Virus record (IMG/VR): IMGVR_UViG_3300047476_000577
Span: 40,247-104,246 of that record
Length of the DNA stretch: 64,000 nt
Source: a virus
Strand: one strand, 5' to 3'
Both the position numbers and the translations under genes were made by a program. A model generated the notes under the pieces. It was given only the letters and a program-made list of their open reading frames with translations, did no database searches and had not been told where the DNA came from. How positions within the stretch are numbered: the first letter of the stretch is position 1; every line of letters begins with the position of its first letter. Positions 1 to 9,587 of this stretch are shown one piece after another.

Positions 1-79
1 CGAATAAAGATTCTAATTGCTTAGTATCTATATACGGGCTCATATCTATAAATGGTGCGCCGTTAATACCTTCTATCAT
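1..79 (-). CDS. Partial unknown protein, N-terminal 26 residues
   Basis: An ATG overlaps the stop of the PP-loop gene upstream (ATGA), and the frame stays open to the window edge (starts MIEGINGAPF). The overlap style matches every junction in this operon, so it is probably the next operon gene. Too little is present to assign a function. Confidence 0.6.
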   Translation of the reverse strand, partial: MIEGINGAPFIDMSPYIDTKQLESLF

Positions 80-1152
80 TTAATATACTCGTCTAAGTTT
101 AGTTCATTTAGGAAATTAAGATCCTGGTCTATTGCCTTATACACTTTCCTATACCTAAATACTCCGGGTAAGCTAGGGAACTTTGTTTTATTTACATAGT
201 AGTCATAGTCCTTGGTTACTTTGTAAATTAGTTCTTTAGCAGGACCTTTATAACTAGCCCAAGTATTGCCTATTTTCTTATCAGGATTATTAACTGCCCA
301 TTGTTGCCAATCTTCAGTTTGCCAGAAGTGAATTAAATTATTATTCAAGTAATCCCAATCTGGTTGAAACTCTGGTTGCTTGTGGCTTAATATCCTAAAT
401 TCAACAGCTTGCCATTTCATTGCAAAGTTGTGATACCATAAGTAATCTGCCCAAGTCTTAATTTCAAAAGGACAAGTTTTTACTAACTGCTCCAGTTGAT
501 CTAAGAACCATTTAGTCTGTGTATCGTTATTGATTTTTCTATTAAAGAAAAAATGTGCGTAGTTTTGGTAAGGCTTGTTAATAATATCTTCTGTACCGAA
601 GTAATCGATACTAAATTTTAAAGTTAAGCTACCGAATACATTATCACTAAATTCGCCTGTAATAACTTTGTACTTTTTGTTCAAGTATTGTTCGAATCTG
701 TTGCTGCTAGCAAGTCTAAAATGACGCTTGATAAAATTTTCGTAAAAGTGTTTTGCTTCGTCTATGCTAGCATCATTTAATATTACCAACAGGCGTTCCT
801 TAAACTCTTTACTGCAATATTGATGTATCAAGCAAGCAACCATAGTACTGTCGATACCGCCGCTGTACATTAACACAGGTTGGGTGTCAGGGTCTGCTAG
901 TATTTGTCGCTCTATTTCTAGAATACGCTCAATTGATAATTCTTCAAAAGACTTTGTAAATGTTTTCCACTTGGGGAATGGATATAAGTTAGTAGTCCTA
1001 TACGGCAAATCAATAGTACCTGACCTATCTACTACTGCAATACCTGTGTTAATTGCCTGGGAAAACGTCTTGTAGTTTTCTAATTGAGGATACTTGCGTA
1101 TATTCTCGTCTGTATAGATATCAGACTGATGATAGTATATTAGGCTTTTCAT
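76..1152 (-). CDS. PP-loop ATPase, asparagine-synthase-like (copy 1)
   Basis: A 358-residue protein with the ATP-pyrophosphatase P-loop MYSGGIDSTM near residues 95-104, the signature of asparagine synthetase C-domains, QueC and related enzymes that adenylate a carboxylate or similar group before nitrogen or sulfur transfer. A glutaminase domain is absent, so this is a stand-alone synthetase-type domain. It overlaps the preceding helical protein gene by 4 bp (ATGA). The pair is paralogous to the pair at 15.8-17.6 kb: both proteins end with DYxYYxNKxK-type and YRK/QRK blocks and share FxWY/LWYHNFxxKWQ motifs. Substrate is unknown; amide-bond formation is an inference from family and from the neighbouring radical SAM and oxygenase genes. 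Confidence 0.8.
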   Translation of the reverse strand: MKSLIYYHQSDIYTDENIRKYPQLENYKTFSQAINTGIAVVDRSGTIDLPYRTTNLYPFPKWKTFTKSFEELSIERILEIERQILADPDTQPVLMYSGGIDSTMVACLIHQYCSKEFKERLLVILNDASIDEAKHFYENFIKRHFRLASSNRFEQYLNKKYKVITGEFSDNVFGSLTLKFSIDYFGTEDIINKPYQNYAHFFFNRKINNDTQTKWFLDQLEQLVKTCPFEIKTWADYLWYHNFAMKWQAVEFRILSHKQPEFQPDWDYLNNNLIHFWQTEDWQQWAVNNPDKKIGNTWASYKGPAKELIYKVTKDYDYYVNKTKFPSLPGVFRYRKVYKAIDQDLNFLNELNLDEYIK

Positions 1153-1778
1153 AGCAGAATGTTTAAGAATGTGTCTCGGTGAATTTCATTTAGTAGACCC
1201 TTGATAGATTCTACATCATTTAATTCTTTTAGCTTACGCAAAAACTTCATTCTAAAGAACTCTGTTTTTGTTAGCATATCTATATATAGCTGGTGCTTCA
1301 GTATAATTTGTTCCGCTGCCTGCTTTACACTACAGTTATCTAGTTCTGCATAGTCTACTACCATCGGAGCATTGTTATATGCGCTAATGTCGTAATCATT
1401 CTTTTGTAAGAATACAGCTTGCTCGTACTTTATCCTATATGTTTCTAATTGTAGAATATTAAGTTCTTCGTATCGTGCACGTGCTAGATTAATTCTATTA
1501 AGTATTTCGAAATAAATCCAACGTTTGTGGTCAACTAGGTTTACTAATGCTTGAATAGCAGTTAGCTCCTTGTCCACTAAAGGTCTATATTCTAGTTTAT
1601 CTCCTACTAGAACCCAGTCATATGGCCTTGCAGTTACTTTGTCGTAGTCTGCATCAGCTACATTAGACGTAAAGACGTTAGAGTCTACAAAACTCTCGTT
1701 AACAAAGTAAAGGTGTTTCTTTTCTTTGTGAACCATTAGCACTCTGTTTAGTGCATTACATAGTACGTGTACCCACAT
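1149..1778 (-). CDS. Helical partner protein of PP-loop ATPase (copy 1)
   Basis: A 209-residue, largely alpha-helical protein with no recognised catalytic motif. Its C-terminal two thirds resemble the protein encoded at 16943-17578, including a Y-A-E-L/Y-A-R-I start, a VKQAAEQ/VEQAYKE helix and a terminal VESIKGL/VESIRRA block. Each copy lies directly before a PP-loop ATPase gene with a 4-bp overlap, so the two act together as a module. It starts at the TAATG junction with the radical SAM gene. It may be a carrier, substrate-recognition or tail-assembly-chaperone-like subunit; the sequence does not decide. Confidence 0.7.
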   Translation of the reverse strand: MWVHVLCNALNRVLMVHKEKKHLYFVNESFVDSNVFTSNVADADYDKVTARPYDWVLVGDKLEYRPLVDKELTAIQALVNLVDHKRWIYFEILNRINLARARYEELNILQLETYRIKYEQAVFLQKNDYDISAYNNAPMVVDYAELDNCSVKQAAEQIILKHQLYIDMLTKTEFFRMKFLRKLKELNDVESIKGLLNEIHRDTFLNILL

Positions 1779-3310
1779 TATTTTAGTATCCTATTTTTGT
1801 ATTCTGTAGTTAATTTAGTCTTAGAATCAATAACATATTTTGCATCTATCGTTGCCATTGGTTTGTTAATTAGATCTTTGCTTTCCCAGCCAGTTCCTTG
1901 TTGCCATAGCATAAATGCAAACCCGCTTAATTTGTTCCTACGATTAAACACACTGCCATTAGTATATCTATCTGCAATCGCCCAGGCATCGGCAAGACGC
2001 ATATCTTTATTTTTCCAATCACTCCATCTAAAGAAAGAGTTGTTGAACTTAGCAGGTGTTATTTGATAACCGTGTTCATTGGCATTTTTCTCGAACGCAC
2101 TTTTCCAAAGTTTCTTTGGGTGCATATTAAACCCTAATGCCTCTACGTTAAATCCGTGTAAAGGGAAATCTTCCGCCATTACTTGGTCTAACCATTCATT
2201 GGCAGTGTCTTCCGTTTCTCCCGGAAGCCCTATCACAAATCCACTATTAGTCATTACCTGATCTTTCCACTTGTCGTTTCTTAGCCAATGTAATAATTCT
2301 ATAGTTTTGTCGGGGTGAAAGCCTTTGCCAACTGCTTTTGCTGCTTGATGATTTAAAGTTTCTATACCAAATACACAAGTTCTGAGACCGGACTCTAGCA
2401 GCAGATCTGCCATCTCCCGGTTGTCCCATATTAAATCGTGTCTTAGATATGTTACGAACTCTATTTTAAAAGGCAGTTTAGAAAATACTTCGTTGTATAG
2501 TGTTTCTACTTTGTAGATACTATCGTTAAATGTGTCATCGCAGAACACATACTTTGTTGTTCCGAACTTCTCGTAGTTGCGGATAAATTCTTCTCTTAAA
2601 GGACCGGGGTCTCTTATATAGTCAAACTTTTTCTTTCCGTTCATAGGAAAACCGCAATAGTCGCATTTGAATATGCAACCCCTGCTAATTTCTATAGGAA
2701 GAACTTCGCCCGGTAAAATATGGTCACTGTCTTGCCATAGTGTCTGGCATTGCCTGAAATTAAAAGGACTGTCTTCCCTCCAGGCAACCTGATTCTGCCG
2801 ATCATTAATTTTTATTAGTTCTATGTCAGCGGGCTTGCCTGCTAGTAGATTAGCATACTGTACAGTAGTGTAGTCTGCAAAGCCGTGAATGTAAGTGTCT
2901 ACGAGCTTTGAGCTCATATACTGACTTTTGCCGCCTCCTAACACAATTTTAATGTTAGGGTTTTTTGATTTAATATGGCTTATTAGTTCGTGACTAGTTT
3001 CGGGCGTGAACGGAAAGTCTTCAGTATAACGTAAGTCTCTTCTGTTGTTATATGTTCTGTTCTCTCCACCTATAGGCTTGTCTTTAATAGCAAATAGAGT
3101 AGAGCTAAATCCTGCGAAAAGAGTGTTAGATCCTACGTATTTGTCTACTGCTAATTTAAGCTCATCTAGTGTCCAGTCAGATAGAAAGTCTATCATCTGG
3201 ACGCTATACCCTGCATTTCTTAATTCTGTGGCTATCCTGTAGCCGCCTATCATCCTAGTATAAACTAAGCTATTAGTAAACTCTGTGAATATTACAATGT
3301 CGGCAGTCAT
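1778..3310 (-). CDS. B12-binding-type radical SAM protein
   Basis: 510 residues. The N-terminal ~150 residues fit a Rossmann-like cobalamin-binding-type domain (IVIFTEF, GGYRIATELRNAGY, IVLGGGKSQY). The radical SAM core follows with the 4Fe-4S motif SRGCIFKCDYCGF near residue 210 (CxxxCxxC). Enzymes of this architecture perform methylations, methylthiolations or carbon-skeleton chemistry on unreactive carbons. It lies between the desaturase (TAATGA junction) and the helical/PP-loop pair, which makes an operon for making or modifying a small molecule, lipid or macromolecule likely. No cobalamin-binding His is identified with confidence. Confidence 0.85.
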   Translation of the reverse strand: MTADIVIFTEFTNSLVYTRMIGGYRIATELRNAGYSVQMIDFLSDWTLDELKLAVDKYVGSNTLFAGFSSTLFAIKDKPIGGENRTYNNRRDLRYTEDFPFTPETSHELISHIKSKNPNIKIVLGGGKSQYMSSKLVDTYIHGFADYTTVQYANLLAGKPADIELIKINDRQNQVAWREDSPFNFRQCQTLWQDSDHILPGEVLPIEISRGCIFKCDYCGFPMNGKKKFDYIRDPGPLREEFIRNYEKFGTTKYVFCDDTFNDSIYKVETLYNEVFSKLPFKIEFVTYLRHDLIWDNREMADLLLESGLRTCVFGIETLNHQAAKAVGKGFHPDKTIELLHWLRNDKWKDQVMTNSGFVIGLPGETEDTANEWLDQVMAEDFPLHGFNVEALGFNMHPKKLWKSAFEKNANEHGYQITPAKFNNSFFRWSDWKNKDMRLADAWAIADRYTNGSVFNRRNKLSGFAFMLWQQGTGWESKDLINKPMATIDAKYVIDSKTKLTTEYKNRILK

Positions 3311-4074
3311 TAGATCCTCTTAAGGATAGGGTAAAAAATCATACAAGGGTCAAATTCCCACCACTTCTCTCCAAAGTTGTAGTTACCTGGATGCTTGTGG
3401 TGATTGTTGTGCCAACCTTGTCCCCACGCGAAATAGCCTAGTAGAGGAACGTTTCTGCTTTGATCATTAATTTCGTGATTCCTGTAACCGAATTCTTTCA
3501 TATGGCAGAATAAGTTAATGCAAGCTTCTTGGTGGATACCAGTAATCATCGGTAGTAGGATTAAGCAAGTTGCAATCTCCCAATTGATTAGCATTGCAAC
3601 AGCGATAATAGCCCATACAATTTTGTAGTAATGTTTGTGTACGTTAACCTGGAACGGGTCGCGTAATAGATCTACGGCATACTTGAAACTAATGTCTTCT
3701 GGCTTTAGCTTAAACATCCAGCCTAAGTAAGATACCCACTTGCCGTGAATAGGACTATGGACATCGCGTGGCTTATCTGCGTGACTATGATGGTAACCGC
3801 GGTGTAATGCTACCCAGAAAATAGGGCTACCTTGCCCAGCCATACAGCCTAGGATAGTTAGCACTTTTCTAGTAAAGTTACTCATTTCGGGTATACCTTT
3901 GTGACTTAATACCCGATGCAATCCAATAGCACTACCTAAGCCGCTAATCAACACCCAGCCTACGGGCCATAGCCACAGATAACTTAAATTGCCGTAGTTC
4001 CATAATACTACGAACATAATAACTGCCAGTATGTGAACTGGCCAAAACATTTTTTCAGCGTGTCCTAATTTCAT
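3310..4074 (-). CDS. Membrane fatty-acid desaturase (acyl-CoA/acyl-lipid type, copy 1)
   Basis: 254 residues with the three histidine boxes of integral-membrane di-iron desaturases: HRVLSH (~54), HRGYHHSH (~88) and HNNHHKHP (~225), and hydrophobic segments near residues 12-50 and 150-175. Family members insert a double bond in fatty-acyl chains using O2 and an electron donor. A second desaturase, next to an acyl carrier protein, is encoded at 40.5-41.3 kb. A phage-encoded pair suggests remodelling of host membrane lipid or making an acyl intermediate for the adjacent biosynthetic genes. No ferredoxin partner is seen. Confidence 0.9.
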   Translation of the reverse strand: MKLGHAEKMFWPVHILAVIMFVVLWNYGNLSYLWLWPVGWVLISGLGSAIGLHRVLSHKGIPEMSNFTRKVLTILGCMAGQGSPIFWVALHRGYHHSHADKPRDVHSPIHGKWVSYLGWMFKLKPEDISFKYAVDLLRDPFQVNVHKHYYKIVWAIIAVAMLINWEIATCLILLPMITGIHQEACINLFCHMKEFGYRNHEINDQSRNVPLLGYFAWGQGWHNNHHKHPGNYNFGEKWWEFDPCMIFYPILKRI

Positions 4075-4098
4075 ATGTTTTCCTCTTTATTTTGATAT

Positions 4099-4737
4099 TT
4101 AGTTGTTATTCTTATCTTTGTTTGCACTAGGATCTAGACGGTATTCTGGTTTTAGGAACTGCATAGTTACGATTAAGTCAACAGGCCACGGCTGGCTGTT
4201 CATAAGCCACATCCATTGGTCCTGATACGGCGGGCGTGTCCACGCAGAAATCGTATTTAAAATAATTCTGTCGTAGCGTTCTTGTCTTTGCTTAACGTGT
4301 TTGGGCCATATACGCTTGTGAACTTCCCAGTACTTTAAAGGATACGCCATAATATATTGATACACATAGCGTTCTTCTGCATAACTAATGGCGTGCTCCA
4401 TTACTTCTACTAGACCATTCATATTCCCTGCACTTTCGCATCTTTCTGCTCTATTAGTAAGTGCTTTCTGGATGTACCACATATTAGTGTCGGGACTGAA
4501 ATATTGTGTCATACAGCTATACAGTTTATCTGTATTTTCGTCAACGTAGCCCCACATTTTAAAATGCGGGTTATCCTCCATTAGATAGTAATTCACCATA
4601 GTATGGCTTTTTGTTATTTCTAAGTGAGGCTTATACCACGGCATCTTATCTAAGTCTACACCTGCATATGTAGTCTTATCTTGATTCATTAAATTAATTT
4701 GATCAAGATAACTAATGTCTAATTGTTTAACTATCAT
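4099..4737 (-). CDS. Unknown protein, possibly GNAT-like
   Basis: 212 residues, aromatic-rich. It is located between the desaturase and PP-loop copy 2, sharing an overlap with the latter (ATG at 4737 within the upstream stop region). Layout (N-terminal MIVKQLDISYLDQI, central strands with LYSCMTQYF, a helix with ERYVYQYIMAYPLKYW) is reminiscent of an N-acetyltransferase fold but the acetyl-CoA loop is not convincing. Function unknown. Confidence 0.6.
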   Translation of the reverse strand: MIVKQLDISYLDQINLMNQDKTTYAGVDLDKMPWYKPHLEITKSHTMVNYYLMEDNPHFKMWGYVDENTDKLYSCMTQYFSPDTNMWYIQKALTNRAERCESAGNMNGLVEVMEHAISYAEERYVYQYIMAYPLKYWEVHKRIWPKHVKQRQERYDRIILNTISAWTRPPYQDQWMWLMNSQPWPVDLIVTMQFLKPEYRLDPSANKDKNNN

Positions 4738-5663
4738 TTTAGGGACTCTATAAAATCTTTTACATATATTTGAAATACATTATCGTTATAAGGAATAACT
4801 TTTTGCATTTCTTGTTTGGCATTAAAGTTTAATAACTTCAATGTTTCGTAACCGTGGTACTTAGGCCTGGGTTTCAATAAGAAATGTTGCCCGTATACTT
4901 CTTTTTTTATTGCCTGCACACTACGCTTTCCTACTAATTGATTAGTGACTAGTTTAGTTACTAATGGGTCTATAGCATAACTTAACATTATTTCCGGAGT
5001 ATAACTAAAGAATTCACTAATTACTGGCCGTTGATTGATGTGTGCATACTTGGGAACGCTTAAATCGTTGTTTTCTCTAACATAGTAAAACCAACGATTA
5101 TTTCTTTCCTTCGGATTTTTGAGGTATGCGGCATAGTCGAACTTTTGTTCAAAAAATACTTCACCGGTTCCTAATACAGGAATAGCATCGTCGATTTTAT
5201 TCATCAGCCAGATTAATTGAATCTGTGCAATCTGGCTGCTTTGATATTTTATACCAATTGGCAAGTATTCTTTGCTTTTATAAAACTCTACAATGTCAAT
5301 CTCGTGTACTCTATATTGTACATTATAATACTCGCAAAAGTCTATAGCGTATTTGATATCGTGATCGTTGTATCCGTCTTTGAATCTTAAGATATCTGCT
5401 ACAAAAGGTACACCTGCTAGTAAAAAACTTTGTGCCAATACTTCGCTATCGACACCGCCGCTGAAAAATATACTGAATTTTTCATTAGGGTAAGCATCTT
5501 TTATTTTACTAACAACATCTAGGCACTCCGATTTAAAGTCAGCAGGGCGCCTTGTCACTTTATCCCAGTGCATTTTAAAAATATCCGAGTCGTGTGTTCT
5601 ATTAGAAAATGGAACACCATTGTATGTCCAATGAAAATGATTATTTTGTGTTAGTGTTACCAT
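4734..5663 (-). CDS. PP-loop ATPase, asparagine-synthase-like (copy 2)
   Basis: 309 residues with FFSGGVDSEVLAQSF near residue 65, the PP-loop SGGxDS motif of N-type ATP pyrophosphatases. It is shorter and more divergent than the copies at 76 and 15846. Downstream it overlaps a small unknown gene; upstream it overlaps a TauD-like oxygenase by 23 bp. Likely adenylates a substrate before amide or thio transfer; no substrate can be named. Confidence 0.8.
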   Translation of the reverse strand: MVTLTQNNHFHWTYNGVPFSNRTHDSDIFKMHWDKVTRRPADFKSECLDVVSKIKDAYPNEKFSIFFSGGVDSEVLAQSFLLAGVPFVADILRFKDGYNDHDIKYAIDFCEYYNVQYRVHEIDIVEFYKSKEYLPIGIKYQSSQIAQIQLIWLMNKIDDAIPVLGTGEVFFEQKFDYAAYLKNPKERNNRWFYYVRENNDLSVPKYAHINQRPVISEFFSYTPEIMLSYAIDPLVTKLVTNQLVGKRSVQAIKKEVYGQHFLLKPRPKYHGYETLKLLNFNAKQEMQKVIPYNDNVFQIYVKDFIESLK

Positions 5664-6510
5664 AATTAAATTCTGGGTCTAGCTGGGTATCTATAGACAC
5701 TCGAACGAACCTTCTATCTCCCACGCTATCGGAAAATATTTCTCCCTCGCCTTTGCGGTGCATAGTGGCCCAATTATCGAAAATAATTAAATCTCCTATT
5801 TCCCAGTTGTGTGAGTACTGATATTTATTGCCCAGGTCTTTAACAACATTTTTTAAAATTTCGTTATCTAAATATTTTTTCTCTGTTCCGTGCTGTTCAT
5901 ACCAGGAGCGAATCCACCCGTTGTCCTGACTAACAGCATTTAATCTTAGAAACTTTTCTTTAGTATATGGATGTTCTTCTATAGCAGGTAAATCTTTTAT
6001 ATTAGTTCCTACTCGTTGCCAGCTTTGGTATGTGAAATATCTACGACTGTATTTTTCTTTTTCTTCTTGACTGAGGTCAGAATAAGCTCTTGCCATATTT
6101 GAAACATCAGTGGTCATACCTTTAAATTTAGAAGGGAGATCGATGCAGTATAGCATTCTACTAGGATATCTTGCAAAGCCGGGTTCATTGGCAATATCTA
6201 CGTGCCAAGGAATTCCTGAAAATAATCTTGCGTAGCTTTTATTAGTATAGTCTGTATAAGATCTTCCTTGATTATCAAATCTTGCATCTTCTTTAATTGA
6301 CTTATAATCTTTATACGCCCACGGCTTACCTAGCTTTTCCCCTAGATCTATTATTTTTTTAGGACTAAGGTTGTGCCATCCTTTAAACACTAATACTTTA
6401 TGGGTGAATAGCAGATGTCGTAAATCACTATTATCGACTGCCATTACTTCGTCGTATGATAGGTTTATTTTAATTCCTATAAAATCAGTGAGGGAAGTGT
6501 AGGGTATCAT
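5641..6510 (-). CDS. TauD/TfdA-like 2-oxoglutarate Fe(II) dioxygenase
   Basis: 289 residues. Iron ligands are visible as WHVD (~105) and the distal MHRKGEG histidine (~253), followed by an arginine-rich VGDRRFVRVSID strand that binds 2-oxoglutarate. Homologues hydroxylate small organic acids or amino acids. It begins the dioxygenase trio in this operon and overlaps both neighbours, indicating co-translation. Substrate unknown. Confidence 0.8.
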   Translation of the reverse strand: MIPYTSLTDFIGIKINLSYDEVMAVDNSDLRHLLFTHKVLVFKGWHNLSPKKIIDLGEKLGKPWAYKDYKSIKEDARFDNQGRSYTDYTNKSYARLFSGIPWHVDIANEPGFARYPSRMLYCIDLPSKFKGMTTDVSNMARAYSDLSQEEKEKYSRRYFTYQSWQRVGTNIKDLPAIEEHPYTKEKFLRLNAVSQDNGWIRSWYEQHGTEKKYLDNEILKNVVKDLGNKYQYSHNWEIGDLIIFDNWATMHRKGEGEIFSDSVGDRRFVRVSIDTQLDPEFNYGNTNTK

Positions 6511-7084
6511 TTCGTACGTCCATTATAATATGTATGCGATCACTGTCTCCTTTATTAGATGCCCAGTGCATAGTTTTATTGTCAAACACCCATAATTCTC
6601 CTTGCTCGAAGCGGACAGTTTCTGTGTCTTCTTTACTACCACAACTAAAGCTAACTCCGTTGTTAGTTTTAAGTACGATATGATATCTATCGTGCAAATC
6701 AAAGTATTTTCCTGGATCAATGTGAGGATATATGTTGCCGCCTGGGACCATTTTAGCAATATAGCATCTTCCTAATTTAGATCCCGGCAGCGCCAATAAT
6801 AAGGCACTATTAATTAATTTTCTACAAGCAGGAAGTCTGTACATTGCCTCTGCGTCTACTGCTTCTAGCATTTTATCTGCTAGTTCTTTCGCTCCTCGGG
6901 CATCAGATATAGAATCGCTTTTATGATTCTTGTCGTGAATTCTTAGGTGAATAGATTGCCCTTCCCTGAGAGGAGGGCTTTGCTCTGGCCTTGCTGTATG
7001 CGGCCCAAACAAGTGATAATTTTGCATAACCTCTTCTAAGGCTTCTGTTACATCAATGTTACCTATAAATTTAAAATATTTCAT
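6485..7084 (-). CDS. Aspartyl/asparaginyl beta-hydroxylase-like dioxygenase
   Basis: 199 residues with the cupin core of Asp/Asn beta-hydroxylases: YPHIDPGK near residue 115 (HxD), GELWVFDNKTMHWASN (distal His) and DRIHIIMDV (Arg for 2-oxoglutarate). It overlaps the next gene by 26 bp and the preceding one by 4 bp. Candidate substrates include a peptide, amino acid or acyl product of the surrounding operon; not determined by sequence. Confidence 0.8.
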   Translation of the reverse strand: MKYFKFIGNIDVTEALEEVMQNYHLFGPHTARPEQSPPLREGQSIHLRIHDKNHKSDSISDARGAKELADKMLEAVDAEAMYRLPACRKLINSALLLALPGSKLGRCYIAKMVPGGNIYPHIDPGKYFDLHDRYHIVLKTNNGVSFSCGSKEDTETVRFEQGELWVFDNKTMHWASNKGDSDRIHIIMDVRNDTLHFPH

Positions 7085-7656
7085 ATCGTGTCAAATAGTA
7101 AGTGTACCCGGTCATCCTGGCTAGCGTTCATTGCAGTGTGCATCGCAGTTGAAACTAAACTGTAGAGTTTACCTTCAGTCTCCATAGTATATAACCCGTG
7201 TTCAGTTACAATGAAGCATCTAGGATTTGTAATAATGGGAACGTGATAACGTATTAGATCATCGTCCTTGTGCCAGCTGTAGCAAGTTTTAGATCTAAGC
7301 ATCATTAGCCTAATTCTGCCAATCGGTCTTGTGCTAAATTCTCTAACTTTGTTAATTACAAATTCAAAATATGTATTCTTTACAGCAGGGTGCAAGTGGG
7401 TAAATTTTTCTTTTTCTTTACCCTCTTGATATACACGATTAAGTCTGTTGTCGAGTCCTGGCTTGATAATACTGCCTATACCATCGTATATTTGATCAGC
7501 AGGATCATCATACTCGCCTGTATGCACAAGGCTTAATTGATTGCTGTGCGGATGCCAGGGGTACTTTTTAAGCAAAAACCCTAGTTCCATTTTTAATTTC
7601 AGCTTGTCAAAAACTATAGGATAGGATTCGACATCTATTACGTTATCATTAAACAT
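7081..7656 (-). CDS. 2OG-Fe(II) dioxygenase, Asp/Asn hydroxylase-like
   Basis: 191 residues with SWHKDDD (HxD, ~128), a distal THAMN-type histidine (~172) and DRVHLLFDTI at the C terminus (2OG-binding Arg). The ATG is only five bases from a TATAAATA box, suggesting a short-leader or leaderless mRNA. It overlaps the next dioxygenase gene by 4 bp. Function unknown beyond family. Confidence 0.75.
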   Translation of the reverse strand: MFNDNVIDVESYPIVFDKLKLKMELGFLLKKYPWHPHSNQLSLVHTGEYDDPADQIYDGIGSIIKPGLDNRLNRVYQEGKEKEKFTHLHPAVKNTYFEFVINKVREFSTRPIGRIRLMMLRSKTCYSWHKDDDLIRYHVPIITNPRCFIVTEHGLYTMETEGKLYSLVSTAMHTAMNASQDDRVHLLFDTI

Positions 7657-7661
7657 ACACT

Positions 7662-7669
7662 TATTTATA
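7662..7669 (-). promoter_or_regulatory. TATAAATA late-type promoter box
   Basis: TATAAATA on the minus strand, identical to the T4 late -10 consensus, ends five bases before the ATG at 7656. Similar boxes precede several other starts in this window. A sigma-gp55-type factor is inferred, not seen. Confidence 0.45.
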
Positions 7670-7690
7670 GATGCAATACCTTGGCTTTTC

Positions 7691-8242
7691 TTAATCTAGA
7701 GCAAAAGTTATTGTCCATTGTAGTGTATGTTGAATCATTTCCGGTTCGTCGTTTATTGTAGCGTTTTTATACCACTTGCTCATCGGGTGGTGCTCACTTT
7801 TCATTGCACGTTTGAATATAGTAAGCAAACCTCGATTGTACTCGTTAACAGTAATCATTGCGCGAGTGGCACCATTTGCTTTAGCCCATTCTAGCTGCTT
7901 AGGTAACAAGTATTCGTGTAACAGGTATTGTGTTCTGAACTCTTTCAGCGTCCAAGTTCTAACTAAAAGAATTGCAGTGGAATCTTTTATGTATACGCCA
8001 CTAGCAGATATAGTCTGCATATCGTTGCATAGTACAAAGTATTGCCCAGTTGGCGGGACAAGTCGCTGCTCGTTATAAAGCAAAAAAAGTACACTAGCGG
8101 GATTATTTTCCCAGTCAGTGTACTTCATATTAGAAGCAGCAGGATGTTTAGGCTCTGCTGCTTCTATGGTTTTACAGAATCCAGAAACTAGCCTATAGTG
8201 ATCTGGATCTTCTTTGTTAATTGCAATTACGCTATAGGTCAT
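7691..8242 (-). CDS. Unknown protein, GNAT-like
   Basis: 183 residues with [31 protein letters not shown], the kind of helix-strand-loop seen around the acetyl-CoA site of N-acetyltransferases (here given in fragments: [18 protein letters not shown]). Start overlaps the ThyA stop (ATGA). Acetyltransferase assignment is tentative. Confidence 0.55.
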   Translation of the reverse strand: MTYSVIAINKEDPDHYRLVSGFCKTIEAAEPKHPAASNMKYTDWENNPASVLFLLYNEQRLVPPTGQYFVLCNDMQTISASGVYIKDSTAILLVRTWTLKEFRTQYLLHEYLLPKQLEWAKANGATRAMITVNEYNRGLLTIFKRAMKSEHHPMSKWYKNATINDEPEMIQHTLQWTITFALD

Positions 8243-9138
8243 ACTGCCATTGCAGCCTTGATAGCACCGTGAGATTGATAGCCCACTAGCTCGATGTCTG
8301 CCATAGTAAATCCGTCAATGTCTTTAATTGCAGGATTTAGTTTTAGCGTAGGTAAAGCCAGTGTCTCTCGTGACAGTTGTTCTTTAACTTGCTCTACGTG
8401 GTTGGAGTAGATATGGGCATCGCCGATAGTATGCACAAACTCGCCCACACCTAAATCGCACACTTGAGCAATCATATGTGTAAACAGGCTGTAGCTAGCA
8501 ATGTTAAATGGGACACCCAAGAAGAAGTCTGCACTACGCTGGTACATCTGGCAGCTTAATTTTCCGTTGCGTACATAGAATTGTGCAAAACTATGACAAG
8601 GAGGCAATGCCATTTGATCTAGTTCGCCGGGGTTCCACGCAGATATAATATGACGCCTATCCTCGGGCTTTGACTTAATGCCAGCAATTAGATTTGCTAG
8701 CTGATCTACTTCTGTTCGATCAGCAGCTACCCTGACACCACCTAGGTGAGCATCTCCCATATCTTTACGTTCAGTATACTTGCGCCAGTGTCGCCACTGT
8801 ACACCATATACACGGCCTAAGTCGCCTTCGTACTGTGCTTTAGGTGTCCAATAGTCTGCTTGTGCATTAGCAGTCCATATTGTAGATTTTGCATCATCTC
8901 GAGTACCGTGCAGAATTTCTGCTAGTCTACGTTCGTCGCCGCTGCCTTCAATGAACCAAAGTAATTCCGACACCACACTTTTCCAGGCTAGCTTCTTTGT
9001 AGTGACAGCAGGAAAGCCTTTAGTTAGGTCATAACGGCTTTGCATACCAAACACACTGATAGTACCAGTGCCTGTACGGTCTTTTGATTCTACACCGTTA
9101 TCTAATATAAATTGTAAATCTTTTAAGTATTGTTGCAT
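8239..9138 (-). CDS. thyA: Thymidylate synthase
   Basis: About 299 residues. Classical ThyA features: DRTGTGT near the N terminus, catalytic cysteine in [29 protein letters not shown], and the [10 protein letters not shown] segment. Converts dUMP to dTMP with methylenetetrahydrofolate. [10 protein letters not shown] is preferred as the start (an in-frame codon three residues earlier exists). It overlaps the DHFR gene, which regenerates its folate cofactor. Note the C terminus reads AIKAAMAV, matching the usual ThyA end. Confidence 0.97.
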   Translation of the reverse strand: MQQYLKDLQFILDNGVESKDRTGTGTISVFGMQSRYDLTKGFPAVTTKKLAWKSVVSELLWFIEGSGDERRLAEILHGTRDDAKSTIWTANAQADYWTPKAQYEGDLGRVYGVQWRHWRKYTERKDMGDAHLGGVRVAADRTEVDQLANLIAGIKSKPEDRRHIISAWNPGELDQMALPPCHSFAQFYVRNGKLSCQMYQRSADFFLGVPFNIASYSLFTHMIAQVCDLGVGEFVHTIGDAHIYSNHVEQVKEQLSRETLALPTLKLNPAIKDIDGFTMADIELVGYQSHGAIKAAMAV

Positions 9139-9587
9139 CTTAACCAAGTCTCAAATGCGAGCTCTGCTTTTACGGTACATTCATTAAACGTAAAATTATC
9201 TAGCAAAGCTTCTGTATCAATGAAAGTATCGCATTGATAGTCACTAGAAAAACGTGTAACGTACACAGTGTCTATCCTGTCGATAAACGACTGTATCAAT
9301 TTAGCACCGCCTATTACTACTGCATCTGCAGGTATAGCAGGGTCGTCTATTGATTGTACTGTAATAACACCGGGTATGTCAATAGGCTTGCTAGTGACTA
9401 TAATGTTTGTTCTATTAGGTAATGGCTTAGGGAAAGCAGGATCGTCCCAAGTCTTGCGGCCCATTACTACTGTTTTGCCTAATGTGTGTTGTTTAAACCA
9501 AGCAAAGTCTTCTTTATTTTTTGGCCAAGGTAGTGTACCGTCTTTGCCGATCCCGCCATTAGAATCGACTGCAAATATAGCCTTCAT
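9123..9587 (-). CDS. folA: Dihydrofolate reductase
   Basis: 154 residues: [19 protein letters not shown] (N-terminal substrate loop), [13 protein letters not shown] and [12 protein letters not shown] are the NADPH-binding blocks; [15 protein letters not shown] is the second. Reduces dihydrofolate made by ThyA. Overlaps thyA and starts at the stop of the preceding small gene. Confidence 0.96.
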   Translation of the reverse strand: MKAIFAVDSNGGIGKDGTLPWPKNKEDFAWFKQHTLGKTVVMGRKTWDDPAFPKPLPNRTNIIVTSKPIDIPGVITVQSIDDPAIPADAVVIGGAKLIQSFIDRIDTVYVTRFSSDYQCDTFIDTEALLDNFTFNECTVKAELAFETWLRCNNT

